64,000 bases of DNA from Desulfuromonas sp. (lineage in GTDB: Bacteria; Desulfobacterota; Desulfuromonadia; Desulfuromonadales; Desulfuromonadaceae), in NCBI GenBank assembly GCA_021162745.1, contig JAGGYC010000051.1, positions 1 to 64,000 of the forward strand, in the 5' to 3' direction. Made by a program: the position numbers and the translations under genes. The notes under the pieces were generated by a model that searched no databases, was not told the origin of the DNA, and saw only the letters and a program-made list of their open reading frames with translations. Position 1 is the first letter of the stretch. The number at the start of each line of letters is the position of its first letter. This document shows, piece after piece, positions 50,479-60,162 of the stretch.

Positions 50479-52854
50479 TCACAAATTTTTGCCGTTCTCC
50501 AGCAACTCACGAATCGCCTTGTCTGGAACAGGGGCACTAAACAGATAGCCCTGAATCTCATCACAGTCTTTACTCTTGAGAAAAGCCAGTTGCCCCAGCG
50601 TTTCCACCCCTTCGGCAATAACATTCAGATCCAGGCTATTCCCCATATCAATGATTGCCGTGGCAATGGCAGCATCTTTATCGTTCTTTTCAATGTCACG
50701 GATAAATGACTTGTCGATCTTAAGGGTGTTAACCGAAAAACGTTTAAGGTGAGCCAGCGAGGAATAACCGGTACCAAAATCATCAATCGAGATATGCACC
50801 CCCTGCTCACGCAGTTGATTCAGTACATTGACGGCATACTCCGGGTTCTGCATAATGACGGTTTCTGTCACCTCTAGTTCGAGCAACACCGGGTCAACAC
50901 CGGTTTCATCGAGAATTTTCATAACCTGTTTAACCAAGTCACGCTGCTGCAGTTGATGACCAGAAAGATTGACGGCGACTCGTACCGGTGGCAAGCCCTC
51001 TTTTTGCCATGCCTTACTCTGCTCACAGGCGCGCCGCAGCACCCACTCTCCAATCGGTAAAATCAACCCGGTTTCCTCGGCTAACGAAATAAACTCTCCC
51101 GGCAACACCAGCCCCAACTCGCTATGATGCCAACGTATCAGGGCCTCAACTGCCGTCACTTCGCCACTGGCAATATTTACCTTGGGCTGATAATAAAGCT
51201 CAAATTCGTCATATTCCAGCGCCTTGCGTAGACCATTTTCCATAATCAACCGTTTACCCGCTTCTTGATCCATACTCGATTGATAAAATTGGAAACCGTT
51301 GCGTCCTTGAGCCTTTGCACAATACATGGCGATATCAGCACGTTTGAGCAGATCTTCCGGTTTCGCTCCGTCTTTCGGGAACATCGTGACACCCATACTC
51401 GAAGTGATATACAACTCATGGCCGTCAATAAACAACGGCTCAGCCAGCACCTTGATAATCTTTTCAGCAATTTTTTCAACAATCGACACACCATCGACAT
51501 TTACCAGCATCACAACAAATTCATCGCCACCGATACGACCGACAACATCCTCTTCGCGCACTGCTGAACGCAAGCGCTTGCCCATGGTACACAACAGCTG
51601 GTCACCAACAGCGTGTCCTAGCGTGTCATTGATAATTTTGAACCGATCGAGATCAAGGAATAAAAAAGCCAGTTGGTTTTGTGTCCGTTTTGACATCAGC
51701 TTGGCCTGTTCGACCCGTTCCATAAAACAAACGCGATTAGGCAGCCCTGTCAGCATGTCGTGATGCGCCATGTGGCGCAAACATTCTTCTGCCTGTTTGC
51801 GCTCGGTAATATCGCGGCATATGCCCCACAATACCGGCTGTTGCGTCAATTGCCCCCCACAGGTAATGCTCCCTTCAACCTGGACAATATTACCCTGCTT
51901 AGCCTGGAACATCACTTCGCTTGGTTCTACCGCTTCACCATCGAGCAACTTGGCAAACTTGGTTTGACACTGCTTCAGATTCTCATCGTCCAGCAATTGA
52001 TCAATGGTGACCGATTCCTGTTGTGGATCATAGCCTGTAGCTGTTCTCCACGCCTGATTGGCGTACAACACCTCCCCCTGCGGGGTAAAACTGAAGATAA
52101 GATCATTGGCGCTCTCTAGAAAGCTTGTCAAACGCTCCTCACTGGCTATGGCCTCAGAAGATTCGCGCCGAATGATCTTCATCAAAAAAGTAGAGATGAT
52201 CGCTACGGTGCCATTAAGAAAACTGACCCACAACCACATCATAAACAGAAACAACGGGTCACTATGACTAGCAACAACGGTAAACGGCATCTGGACAGTA
52301 GACAGCAGGTGATAATATTCCGCCAACAGCACAGCACCGTAGCACAGCCCACCGAGAACACCGATTACCCACACATCGAGGCGTTTTTCCAGTAACACCG
52401 ACGCTTCAATGGTAATGATCATATATACGGGCCAAAACCAACTGGCCACACCACCACTAAAATGAATGAGACCGGTGATCACCAGAATATCCAGCAGAAT
52501 ATGGATGTGGTCGATATAGGGAATGGTTTGAAGACGAGGATAGAATAAGTGAAATATCAGGTTGTATCCGCTGACACACAGCAATGCAATGAACAGAAAA
52601 GCCATCTGGGCGGATGACAGAAAAAATCCATAGGAACTATTGAGAAAAGAGAGTCCCGCCGCCAAGCAGTACAGAGAAATAATCCCCAGCAACTGCCAGC
52701 GTGCTTTAACAATCAGTTGAGTTCGCCCCTGACGGGTAAAGAAATGGCGCGATGTTTTTCCAACTTTACCACCGCTATCCGCCAGTTTGTGACGCGGCAA
52801 TTCAATCTGATTTGTCGATGAAAATTTAACCTCATTTGTCATAACACCATCCAC
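50479..52854 (-). CDS. membrane PAS-GGDEF-EAL c-di-GMP protein
   Basis: Six or so N-terminal TM segments, PAS, REED I-site then RIGGDEF, EAL motif TAVEALIRWHHSELG, ETGLILPIGEWVL. Confidence 0.95.
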   Translation of the reverse strand: MDGVMTNEVKFSSTNQIELPRHKLADSGGKVGKTSRHFFTRQGRTQLIVKARWQLLGIISLYCLAAGLSFLNSSYGFFLSSAQMAFLFIALLCVSGYNLIFHLFYPRLQTIPYIDHIHILLDILVITGLIHFSGGVASWFWPVYMIITIEASVLLEKRLDVWVIGVLGGLCYGAVLLAEYYHLLSTVQMPFTVVASHSDPLFLFMMWLWVSFLNGTVAIISTFLMKIIRRESSEAIASEERLTSFLESANDLIFSFTPQGEVLYANQAWRTATGYDPQQESVTIDQLLDDENLKQCQTKFAKLLDGEAVEPSEVMFQAKQGNIVQVEGSITCGGQLTQQPVLWGICRDITERKQAEECLRHMAHHDMLTGLPNRVCFMERVEQAKLMSKRTQNQLAFLFLDLDRFKIINDTLGHAVGDQLLCTMGKRLRSAVREEDVVGRIGGDEFVVMLVNVDGVSIVEKIAEKIIKVLAEPLFIDGHELYITSSMGVTMFPKDGAKPEDLLKRADIAMYCAKAQGRNGFQFYQSSMDQEAGKRLIMENGLRKALEYDEFELYYQPKVNIASGEVTAVEALIRWHHSELGLVLPGEFISLAEETGLILPIGEWVLRRACEQSKAWQKEGLPPVRVAVNLSGHQLQQRDLVKQVMKILDETGVDPVLLELEVTETVIMQNPEYAVNVLNQLREQGVHISIDDFGTGYSSLAHLKRFSVNTLKIDKSFIRDIEKNDKDAAIATAIIDMGNSLDLNVIAEGVETLGQLAFLKSKDCDEIQGYLFSAPVPDKAIRELLENGKNL

Positions 52855-52888
52855 CTGTTTGTGTTTCTACTTTTATTTTACAAATTAA

Positions 52889-53023
52889 TTAATCATCTTT
52901 CTGCAAAAAGTATTCCACACAATTGAGGATGGGTGATGGATGAAAAATGGCATTAAAGACCGGCAACAAACAGGCGATTGCAGCCCCGTTTAGCAACCTG
53001 CTGAACAAGGGATAGTTCAGCAT
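52889..53023 (-). CDS. possible 44-aa hydrophobic small protein
   Basis: MLNYPLFSRLLNGAAIACLLPVFNAIFHPSPILNCVEYFLQKDD; directly 3' of the lipoprotein ORF, with ggagcgac upstream of ATG. Confidence 0.35.
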   Translation of the reverse strand: MLNYPLFSRLLNGAAIACLLPVFNAIFHPSPILNCVEYFLQKDD

Positions 53024-53036
53024 TGTCGCTCCTTCA

Positions 53037-53216
53037 CTAACCAACAGCCAGGTTCTTGGCCGATGACATACCGAGATCTTCAGGAACAAGCAAGTACTGG
53101 TCGATGGCACACTCCTCAAGGGCCTCGGCATCGCTTTTCAACGAGTCGAGGAAGGCACAACCACTCAAACCACCACACATCAGAACCACAAGCAAAAGTA
53201 TGACTAATTTTCCCAT
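53037..53216 (-). CDS. small lipoprotein
   Basis: MGKLVILLLVVLMCGGLSGCAFLDSLK: signal peptide with LSGC lipobox; RBS ggaaag upstream. Confidence 0.7.
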   Translation of the reverse strand: MGKLVILLLVVLMCGGLSGCAFLDSLKSDAEALEECAIDQYLLVPEDLGMSSAKNLAVG

Positions 53217-53288
53217 GGTGTTTCCTTTCCGATAAATAAGATCTAATTGTTTACATTCTACCCAGATACACAAACAGAACAAGGGAGA

Positions 53289-54173
53289 TCATAGTGACAA
53301 CAGTTCACGATCGGTGCAAAAATTATGCTGGAGACCGGTCAACGGGTCAGTAAACTCAACCCGCTTCGCCAACAACTGTAACGGTTTGCTGAAATCATCC
53401 GGCTGTTCTGGCAATAACTGTGGATAGTAACGGTCATTGACAATGCCGAAACCCAGCCCACTCATATGAATACGCAATTGATGGGTTTTTCCGGTGATGG
53501 GGTGAAGCTCGAACAGACCACGCGAACCGGAATACGCCAACAACGTGATCTGCGAATGAGCGTTGACCTCTCCATCCACCACCTGACGGCAAAACCATGG
53601 CTCTGATTGCTTAATACGGTTCTTCACTGTCCACTGGCTTTGCTGGGGACGTTCTGGGCAATGGCCGAGAGCAAGGTAGGTTTTATATATCTGCCCACTG
53701 CTGAACAGCTGGTTATACCGGGCCCGCGAACCGGATTTCTGGCCAAACATCACCAGCCCGGCGGTAAAGCGATCGATACGATGGAGCGGAACCAGTTGAT
53801 CATTACCGGTGGTAGCCCGCAAACGGTAGAGCAGATTTTCGGTGACATAGCGGCCACCGGGAGTCACCGGCAGAAAATGGGGTTTGTCGGCCACAAGCAG
53901 TTCCTCATCCTCGTAGAGGATGGTTTCGGTAAACGGGATGTGCGGTTCGTCGATCACTTCGCGGAAATAACACAGCAGACTTTGTGGCACATAAGGGCTA
54001 GCCTCAGATAGTGGCCGACCATCACCATCGGTCACTTTACCCGCAGCCAAGCGCTGAACCCAGCACTGGCGGCCAACACGCGGAAAGTGGCTGTCGAGAA
54101 AATCGAGCAGCGTTGGATACGGCGGTTGCGCTTGAGGCAACACCAGCTTTGATGGATAGTTGGAAATGGCCAT
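53289..54173 (-). CDS. RluA-family pseudouridine synthase
   Basis: VPLHRIDRFTAGLVMFGQKSGSRARYNQLF; ITGKTHQLRIHMSGLGFGIVNDRYY. Confidence 0.92.
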   Translation of the reverse strand: MAISNYPSKLVLPQAQPPYPTLLDFLDSHFPRVGRQCWVQRLAAGKVTDGDGRPLSEASPYVPQSLLCYFREVIDEPHIPFTETILYEDEELLVADKPHFLPVTPGGRYVTENLLYRLRATTGNDQLVPLHRIDRFTAGLVMFGQKSGSRARYNQLFSSGQIYKTYLALGHCPERPQQSQWTVKNRIKQSEPWFCRQVVDGEVNAHSQITLLAYSGSRGLFELHPITGKTHQLRIHMSGLGFGIVNDRYYPQLLPEQPDDFSKPLQLLAKRVEFTDPLTGLQHNFCTDRELLSL

Positions 54174-54289
54174 ATCTGCTTCACTGTCAGTCAGGCTCCC
54201 TGCGAGGTGTAAATGCAGGGAGCAAAGATGATGAGATAGGGTAAAATCTTCCCCCCCATTCTCGCGCCCGTTCTCTTCGTTCACTCAAG

Positions 54290-54438
54290 ACGCAGAGATC
54301 GCGGAGAAAAGCAAAACTCGAAATTCAGGGTTAAGCCCTAAATCCAAAAAACAAGATTTTGATCTTGATCTTCCCTGCGCGCTCAGCGTTCTCAGCGCGA
54401 AACTTCTTTTAATCTTCTTTGCGTCTTGGCGCGGAAAA
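54290..54438. repeat. intergenic acgcagagatcgcggag / cgctcagcgttctcagcgcg repeat
   Basis: Repeated GCG-AGA / CTC-AGCG-type words on both sides; intergenic only. Confidence 0.45.
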
Positions 54439-54439
54439 A

Positions 54440-55738
54440 TTAGCCCAAGGCCTGTTGCAGATCAGCTAGTATATCATCGATATGTTCAACACCGATGGAC
54501 AGGCGGATTAATTCAGGACTGATCCCGCCAGCCGCCTGCTGCTCTGTCGTCAACTGCGAATGGGTGGTTGAGGTCGGATGGATCGCTAAGCTCTTGGCAT
54601 CGCCGACATTAGCCACATGAGAAAACAACTCCAGGTTCTCAATAAAATTGCGACCGGCATCTTCGCCCCCCTTGATACCGAACACCACCATCGCGCCAAA
54701 ACCATTTTTCAAATACTTTTGCGCTTTGGCGTAGGAGGTATCACCTTCAAGACCCGGATAACACACCCATTCCACCCGGGGATGATCCTTGAGATGGCGG
54801 GCCACGGCCAGGGCATTGGCGCAGTGCCGCTCCATACGCAACGGCAGAGTCTCAATGCCATGCAGGAACATCCACGAATTGTCCGGCGAGATACAAGCGC
54901 CCAGATTGCGCAGGGGCACCAGTCTCATGCGCATAATATAGGCCAGCGGATTAAGGTCGCCCAGATCGATAGCGTAACGGATGCCATGATAACTGGGATC
55001 GGGCTCGCAGAGCAACGGGTGTTTACCGGTTGTCCAGTCAAAGGTTCCGGCATCGACGACAATACCGCCAATGCCGACACCATGGCCACCGAGCCATTTG
55101 GTCAGCGAGTGGATGACGATATCGGCACCATGCTCAATGGGACGCAGCAGAAACGGGGTGGCAAAGGTGCTGTCGACAATCAACGGCAAACCGTTGTCAT
55201 GAGCAATGGTGGCCAACGCTTCGATATCGGCCACATCCAGCATGGGGTTGCCGATCACCTCGGTAAACAACGCCTTGGTTTTTTCGTTAATCGCAGCAGC
55301 AAAGTTTTGCGGATCGGTCGGATCGACAAAGATCACCTTAATGCCCAACTGCGGCAGAATATCGTTAAATTGGGTATAGCTACCGCCATAGAGATGGCTG
55401 GAAGCAACGATTTCATCACCAACCTGGGCCAAGTTGATAATACTGTAGAAGATGGCACTGGTCCCCGAGGCTACCGCCAGCGCGGCCGCACCGCCTTCCA
55501 GAGCAGCAACACGCTGTTCAAGGACATCGGTGGTCGGATTCATCAAGCGGGTGTAGATATTGCCCAGTTCCTTGAGGGCAAACAGATTGGCGGCATGCTC
55601 GGTATTTTTGAACTGAAATGAGCTGGTACGGTAAACGGGAACGGCACAACTGCCCGTAGTGGGATCCGGGCTGTAACCGGCGTGAAGAACCTGGGTTTCA
55701 ATGTGTGTGCTTATGGGGGTACTTATGGGCTTGCTCAT
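54440..55738 (-). CDS. O-acetylhomoserine aminocarboxypropyltransferase / Cys-Met metabolism PLP enzyme (MetY type)
   Basis: [76 protein letters not shown]. Confidence 0.94.
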   Translation of the reverse strand: MSKPISTPISTHIETQVLHAGYSPDPTTGSCAVPVYRTSSFQFKNTEHAANLFALKELGNIYTRLMNPTTDVLEQRVAALEGGAAALAVASGTSAIFYSIINLAQVGDEIVASSHLYGGSYTQFNDILPQLGIKVIFVDPTDPQNFAAAINEKTKALFTEVIGNPMLDVADIEALATIAHDNGLPLIVDSTFATPFLLRPIEHGADIVIHSLTKWLGGHGVGIGGIVVDAGTFDWTTGKHPLLCEPDPSYHGIRYAIDLGDLNPLAYIMRMRLVPLRNLGACISPDNSWMFLHGIETLPLRMERHCANALAVARHLKDHPRVEWVCYPGLEGDTSYAKAQKYLKNGFGAMVVFGIKGGEDAGRNFIENLELFSHVANVGDAKSLAIHPTSTTHSQLTTEQQAAGGISPELIRLSIGVEHIDDILADLQQALG

Positions 55739-55770
55739 GACAAAGTCCTCTCTTGGGGGAAATATTAAAT

Positions 55771-55912
55771 CAAGAGAGGCTGCGAGCAGATGACAAGAGT
55801 CGTCAACTTTCCCCTTGCGGGGCGCATCGCTGCTTTCGAAACTCGAAAAGCAGCTGGCACCTTGGTTGTCAGGTTGCCGGGCGCTTGATACAAATCCTCA
55901 CGCCTCTCTTAA
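55771..55912 (-). promoter_or_regulatory. putative SAM-responsive riboswitch, S-box superfamily (SAM-I/SAM-IV-like)
   Basis: Minus strand: P1 AAGAGAGGC...GCCTCTCTT enclosing CCCGGCAACCtgacaaccaaGGTGCCA core; located directly upstream of the metY-like gene. Confidence 0.6.
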
Positions 55913-56053
55913 TGCTTGTCGACAAGCATAAACACCTGACCATTATTGTCAAGATTATTTTTTCCGCCACGATCTTTTTTTTGTTGTGCATGCAGCCCGG
56001 CAGAAGATGTTGTTAAAACTCGACAGAATGTGATAAATTAAAACTTTGTTCTA

Positions 56054-57100
56054 ATGGATGACACTGCCTTCAAAAGAGACATCTTTATGGGTTCCGACCA
56101 ATCCTTAAATGAAAAAAATATCCAGATTTGTGAACGATGCACTGAGCTGCTCGAAGATGCCAGAGCTCTTGAAGAATTTATTGGCCGGACCAACGAACAG
56201 CTACTTAAGTCTGAGATGTCAAACATGGAACTGGAACAGATATTTTCTTCTTGCGTTGATCCAATGCTGGTGGTTCGCGAGGATGGTATTATCGTCCGCG
56301 CCAATAGACAGATGCTACAGCATCTCAATCACTCCCTTAACGAGGTGATTGGCCGACACTGTTCAGAGCTACTCAGTGCAGAAGAATGCCCTCTGTCCCG
56401 CAACAAAAGAGAAACAGTGCAGACCGATATTGAACTGGTCAACAGCAAAGGCGAAACAACCAGCTTTATCATGACCACCTCGCCGCTGGTGACCCTCGAT
56501 GGCAGCCCCGGCACCCTTGCTCAATATAAAGAGATCACCGACCGCAAACAGGCCGAGCGAGCACTCGCTGAAGCCCATGAGACCCTGAAGCGAATCGCCA
56601 GAATAGATGGCCTGACTCAAATCCCCAACCGCCGCACTTTTGACGAAACGCTGAACAGCAAATGGCAACACTTGACCCGTCTGCAACAACCCCTGTCGAT
56701 TATTCTATGCGACATCGACTTCTTTAAAAAATACAACGACAGCTACGGTCATCAACAAGGCGACAACTGTCTCGTCAGAGTGGCTCAAGCCCTGGCCAGT
56801 GCCGTACCGGAATCTGGCGGTCTGGCCGCACGCTACGGTGGCGAAGAGTTTATCTTCCTGCTGCCTGAAACCCCGCTGAACGATGCCATCGCCATTGCCG
56901 AAACAGCACGCCAAAAAGTCGAACAACTCACCATTGAACATAGAACCTCCGACATCTGTCCCATTGTGACATTGAGCCTTGGCGTCTCCAGCGTTATCCC
57001 CAGTGCCGACACCAGCAGTCTTGAGCTGATCAAAGCTGCCGATGCTGTCCTTTACACCTCTAAAGAGAATGGCCGTAACCGGGTAACTGCCGCGGAATAA
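56054..57100 (+). CDS. PAS-GGDEF diguanylate cyclase (cytosolic)
   Basis: PAS region EQIFSSCVDPMLVVREDGIIVRANRQMLQHL; RYGGEEFIFLLPETPL; no RxxD I-site upstream. Confidence 0.92.
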   Translation: MDDTAFKRDIFMGSDQSLNEKNIQICERCTELLEDARALEEFIGRTNEQLLKSEMSNMELEQIFSSCVDPMLVVREDGIIVRANRQMLQHLNHSLNEVIGRHCSELLSAEECPLSRNKRETVQTDIELVNSKGETTSFIMTTSPLVTLDGSPGTLAQYKEITDRKQAERALAEAHETLKRIARIDGLTQIPNRRTFDETLNSKWQHLTRLQQPLSIILCDIDFFKKYNDSYGHQQGDNCLVRVAQALASAVPESGGLAARYGGEEFIFLLPETPLNDAIAIAETARQKVEQLTIEHRTSDICPIVTLSLGVSSVIPSADTSSLELIKAADAVLYTSKENGRNRVTAAE

Positions 57101-57211
57101 GGCGCAAACCTGCCAACGTCAACATCTCTGCTGATCCCTTAATAAGAACACCGCATCACTCGTCCACGTACACTTTCAACCACGGCCAGTACACTTCCCC
57201 ACGCGAGCACA

Positions 57212-57301
57212 TTCCCGTAAAATGGGAACACCAATGAACCGGTTTTCATTTAATTAAATCAACCATGTAAAAATCTACACACTTTGTCCCAACTTGGAAC
57301 A
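57212..57301 (+). promoter_or_regulatory. two dyad sites (candidate enhancer-binding-protein sites)
   Basis: ttcccgtaaaatgggaa at 57212-57228 and tgtcccaacttggaaca at 57285-57301. Confidence 0.4.
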
Positions 57302-57391
57302 ACCTCCCCGCAAAACCGCCTCTACACCCAGGACAACGACACCACCACAATCCCCCCCATAAACAGCCAGTTAGACTGTACACATCACGGT

Positions 57392-57407
57392 TGGCCTACT
57401 CCTTGCC
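57392..57407 (+). promoter_or_regulatory. candidate sigma-54 (-24/-12) promoter
   Basis: TGGcctactccTTGCc: GG-N10-GC spacing, TGG-N8-TTGC. Confidence 0.55.
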
Positions 57408-57493
57408 TTTATACATAGATGGAATTCCCTAAAAAGAACACAAGTATAACTTAAACCAGATGGCAGTTAACCAATACTTTGCGGGAGGTACTC

Positions 57494-58831
57494 ATGGTAG
57501 AAAAAAAAATCAACCAGATGATCAACAAAGCACAAGGCGCTGTAGCCGAATTCAAGAAGCTCAATCAAGAGCAGACCGATGCTATTTGCGAGGCCATTGC
57601 CAAAGTTATTGAAGAGAAAAAAGAGGTACTGGCCGAAATGGCCGTTGAAGAGACCGGGATGGGCAACGTGCCTGACAAGACCATCAAGAACTACTTCGGT
57701 TCTGCTGTGGTATGGAACGACATGAAGGGCGTTAAGACCGTCGGCATCGTCAAAGACGAAAACGACATCATCGAAATCGCCGAGCCGTTTGGCGTTGTCG
57801 CCGCCGTCACCCCGACCACCAATCCGACATCAACCGTTTGCTTTAAAGTACTGTCAGCTCTCAAAGGTTGCAACGCTGTCGTCTTCGGTTTCCACCCCCG
57901 CGCCCAAAAATGTTGTGAAACAACAGCGCAGCTGTGCCTCGACGCAGCCCTGGCCGCCGGTGGCCCTGCCAACTGCATCCAATGGATCACCGAGCCTTCC
58001 ATCGACGCCACCAACGCCCTGATGACAAACCCCGGTGTTGACGTTATCCTCGCAACCGGTGGTAGCGCGATGGTTAAAGCAGCTTATAGCTCCGGTAATC
58101 CCGCTTACGGCGTTGGCGCAGGCGGTTGCCCGGTTTATGTCGCCAGCGATGCCGACATCGATCAAGCCATGGAAGACGTTATTCTGTCTAAGACTTTCGA
58201 CAACGGTGTTGTCTGTGCTTCCGAACAAAACCTGATCTTTGACGATGCTGCCGTGGCAGAAAAAGCCGTCGCCAAATTACAAAAAATCGGTGCATATCTG
58301 GTTAACGCAGAAGAAAAAAACAAGCTCGAAAAGCTTTACTTCGACGGTTGCCACGTTGTTTCCGGCGCAGTCGTGGGTCAGTCGGCAATTAAGATTGCTG
58401 AAATGGCAGATTTCACTGTTCCCGAAGCTACCCGCGCACTATTGGTCGGCCCATTGAAAGACACTCAAGAAATTGAACCGATGAGCCGCGAAAAACTGTC
58501 ACCAAGCCTCGGTTACTTTGTTGTCGAAGGTAAGGACGCTGCTATCGATCTTTGTGCTGAACTGCTCAGCAACGGTGGTGCAGGCCACACCGCAGGTATC
58601 CACTCTGCCAGCGAAGAGCTGTGCCTTGAGTTCACCCAGCGTGTTGACGCTAACCGCATTACCTTCAACTCTCCAACCAGCCACGGTGCCATCGGTGGTC
58701 TGTACAACATATTGATCCCTTCTTTGACCTTGGGTTGTGGTTCTCATGGTAACAACATCACCACGGACAACATCAGCTTCCGTAACCTGATCAACATCAA
58801 GCGTGCTGCGCGACGTGTTGTACAAGGCTAA
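57494..58831 (+). CDS. CoA-acylating aldehyde dehydrogenase (acetaldehyde/sulfoacetaldehyde type)
   Basis: EPFGVVAAVTPTTNPTSTVCFKVL; GAGGCPVYVASDADIDQAMEDVILSKTFDNGVVCASEQN (catalytic Cys); RBS gggaggt before ATG 57494. Confidence 0.92.
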   Translation: MVEKKINQMINKAQGAVAEFKKLNQEQTDAICEAIAKVIEEKKEVLAEMAVEETGMGNVPDKTIKNYFGSAVVWNDMKGVKTVGIVKDENDIIEIAEPFGVVAAVTPTTNPTSTVCFKVLSALKGCNAVVFGFHPRAQKCCETTAQLCLDAALAAGGPANCIQWITEPSIDATNALMTNPGVDVILATGGSAMVKAAYSSGNPAYGVGAGGCPVYVASDADIDQAMEDVILSKTFDNGVVCASEQNLIFDDAAVAEKAVAKLQKIGAYLVNAEEKNKLEKLYFDGCHVVSGAVVGQSAIKIAEMADFTVPEATRALLVGPLKDTQEIEPMSREKLSPSLGYFVVEGKDAAIDLCAELLSNGGAGHTAGIHSASEELCLEFTQRVDANRITFNSPTSHGAIGGLYNILIPSLTLGCGSHGNNITTDNISFRNLINIKRAARRVVQG

Positions 58832-58865
58832 ATAAACGCTCAATGTAATCGCACTATGCACAAAC

Positions 58866-58905
58866 AAAATGGGCAGCGGATTTTTTGCGCTGCCCATTTT
58901 ATTAT
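58866..58905. terminator. intrinsic terminator of the aldehyde dehydrogenase
   Basis: aaaatgggcagcggattttttgcgctgcccatttta. Confidence 0.85.
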
Positions 58906-58999
58906 CCGTTCTTTATATTTATTCCCCCCGCAGCCGACAGCAGAGAAAAACTTGCTATGCTTATAAGGTATCTTTTGGTCTTCCACCAACAAGGAACCT

Positions 59000-59596
59000 A
59001 TGCAACGCAACCTGTGGCTCTTCATATTTTCAGCCGTTCTGCTGTGGTCAGCCATCTACCCCCATAGTTACCTGATCTGGACATTAGAGGTTTCACCAGC
59101 CCTGTTCGCCCTGCTGATTCTGGCCGTGAGCCGCCGCCGCTTCCCTTTGACACCTTTGGTCTACCAGCTCATCCTCGTTCATGCAGTAATACTGATGATC
59201 GGCGGTCACTACACCTATGCTGAGGTGCCACTGTTCGAGCAACTCAGTGAGCGCAACAATTTCGACAAATTAGCCCACTTTGGCCAGGGCTTTGTCCCCG
59301 CTCTGGTGACGCGGGAAATCCTGCTGCGACTCAAGGTGATCACTTCACAACGCTGGTGCGCTTTTATCGTCGTGTCGATCTGTCTGGCCATCAGCGCCTT
59401 CTATGAACTGATTGAGTGGCAGCTGGCAGTGCTGTCCGAGGAGGCCGCGGAGGACTTTCTCAGTCTGCAGGGTTATGTCTGGGATACCCAGGCGGATATG
59501 GCCTGCGCACTGGTCGGGGCAATATGCGGGCTATTGTGGCTGAGTCGTCTCCATGATCTTCAGTTACGGAAACTGATGAATCGCCCCCTGAACTGA
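59000..59596 (+). CDS. DUF2238 (YjdF-like) membrane protein
   Basis: GGHYTYAEVPLFEQLSERNNFDKLAHFGQGFVPALVTREILLR; YELIEWQLAVLSEEAAEDFLSLQGYVWDTQADM. Confidence 0.9.
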   Translation: MQRNLWLFIFSAVLLWSAIYPHSYLIWTLEVSPALFALLILAVSRRRFPLTPLVYQLILVHAVILMIGGHYTYAEVPLFEQLSERNNFDKLAHFGQGFVPALVTREILLRLKVITSQRWCAFIVVSICLAISAFYELIEWQLAVLSEEAAEDFLSLQGYVWDTQADMACALVGAICGLLWLSRLHDLQLRKLMNRPLN

Positions 59597-59684
59597 CATT
59601 GATTGCTATTTCCCCCGTACAACAGACAAACAATTTATCGTACCTCATCCGATCCTTCCATACTCAATCAAAGGCAACCCTGCC

Positions 59685-60162
59685 TCAAAACAGATCATAA
59701 TGCTCCTGCAACAACGCCTTGAGCTGCCGGTAATCGGTCTTACCGGTGCCCAGCACCGGAATGGCCTCATTGGGTATCACCTTGCGAATATTGTGCAACG
59801 GCGACAAGCCGGTGGTGCGCACCAGCACCACCCGCGCTTCGGGACAAGCGTTCAGCAACCGTTCAACGGCACTGCTGCCGCATAACGATTCATACTGACT
59901 ACGATCGATGCGACCGACCGGATAGACCAACAGGTTATCCCCCTATTTTAGACTGTTCGCCATCTCCAGCAGGCCTGCCCAACAGCTTGACGACCAGCGT
60001 CCTGTGCTCCCTGCTGCTGATTGAGATCAGGGCCGGGTGATTGGGTAAAAACAGAATTCCCTGCCGTCCGCCATTTTTAATATCGTCGATACCATCCACA
60101 TCAATCCGATATCGTAACCGCAACAACCCTTGTAATAGCCACACTGCAATCGACTTAAACAC
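59685..60162 (-). pseudogene. remnant of a bifunctional phospholipid acyltransferase/acyl-ACP synthetase (Aas-like)
   Basis: N-terminal acyltransferase piece GRQGILFLPNHPALI, then frame change, acyltransferase piece NLLVYPVGRIDRSQYESLCGSSAVERLL..ARVVLVRTTGL joined to AMP-ligase C-terminus IPVLGTGKTDYRQLKALLQEHY; overlaps the lplT 3' end. Confidence 0.8.

Noticed and set aside
54290-54438. Possible structured RNA upstream of the RluA-family gene
   Set aside because: Looks like a common gcagag-type intergenic repeat with no clear single fold; kept only as a low-confidence repeat.
54617-55621. 334-aa ORF antisense to the metY-like gene
   Set aside because: Shadow ORF; no independent RBS or domain support.
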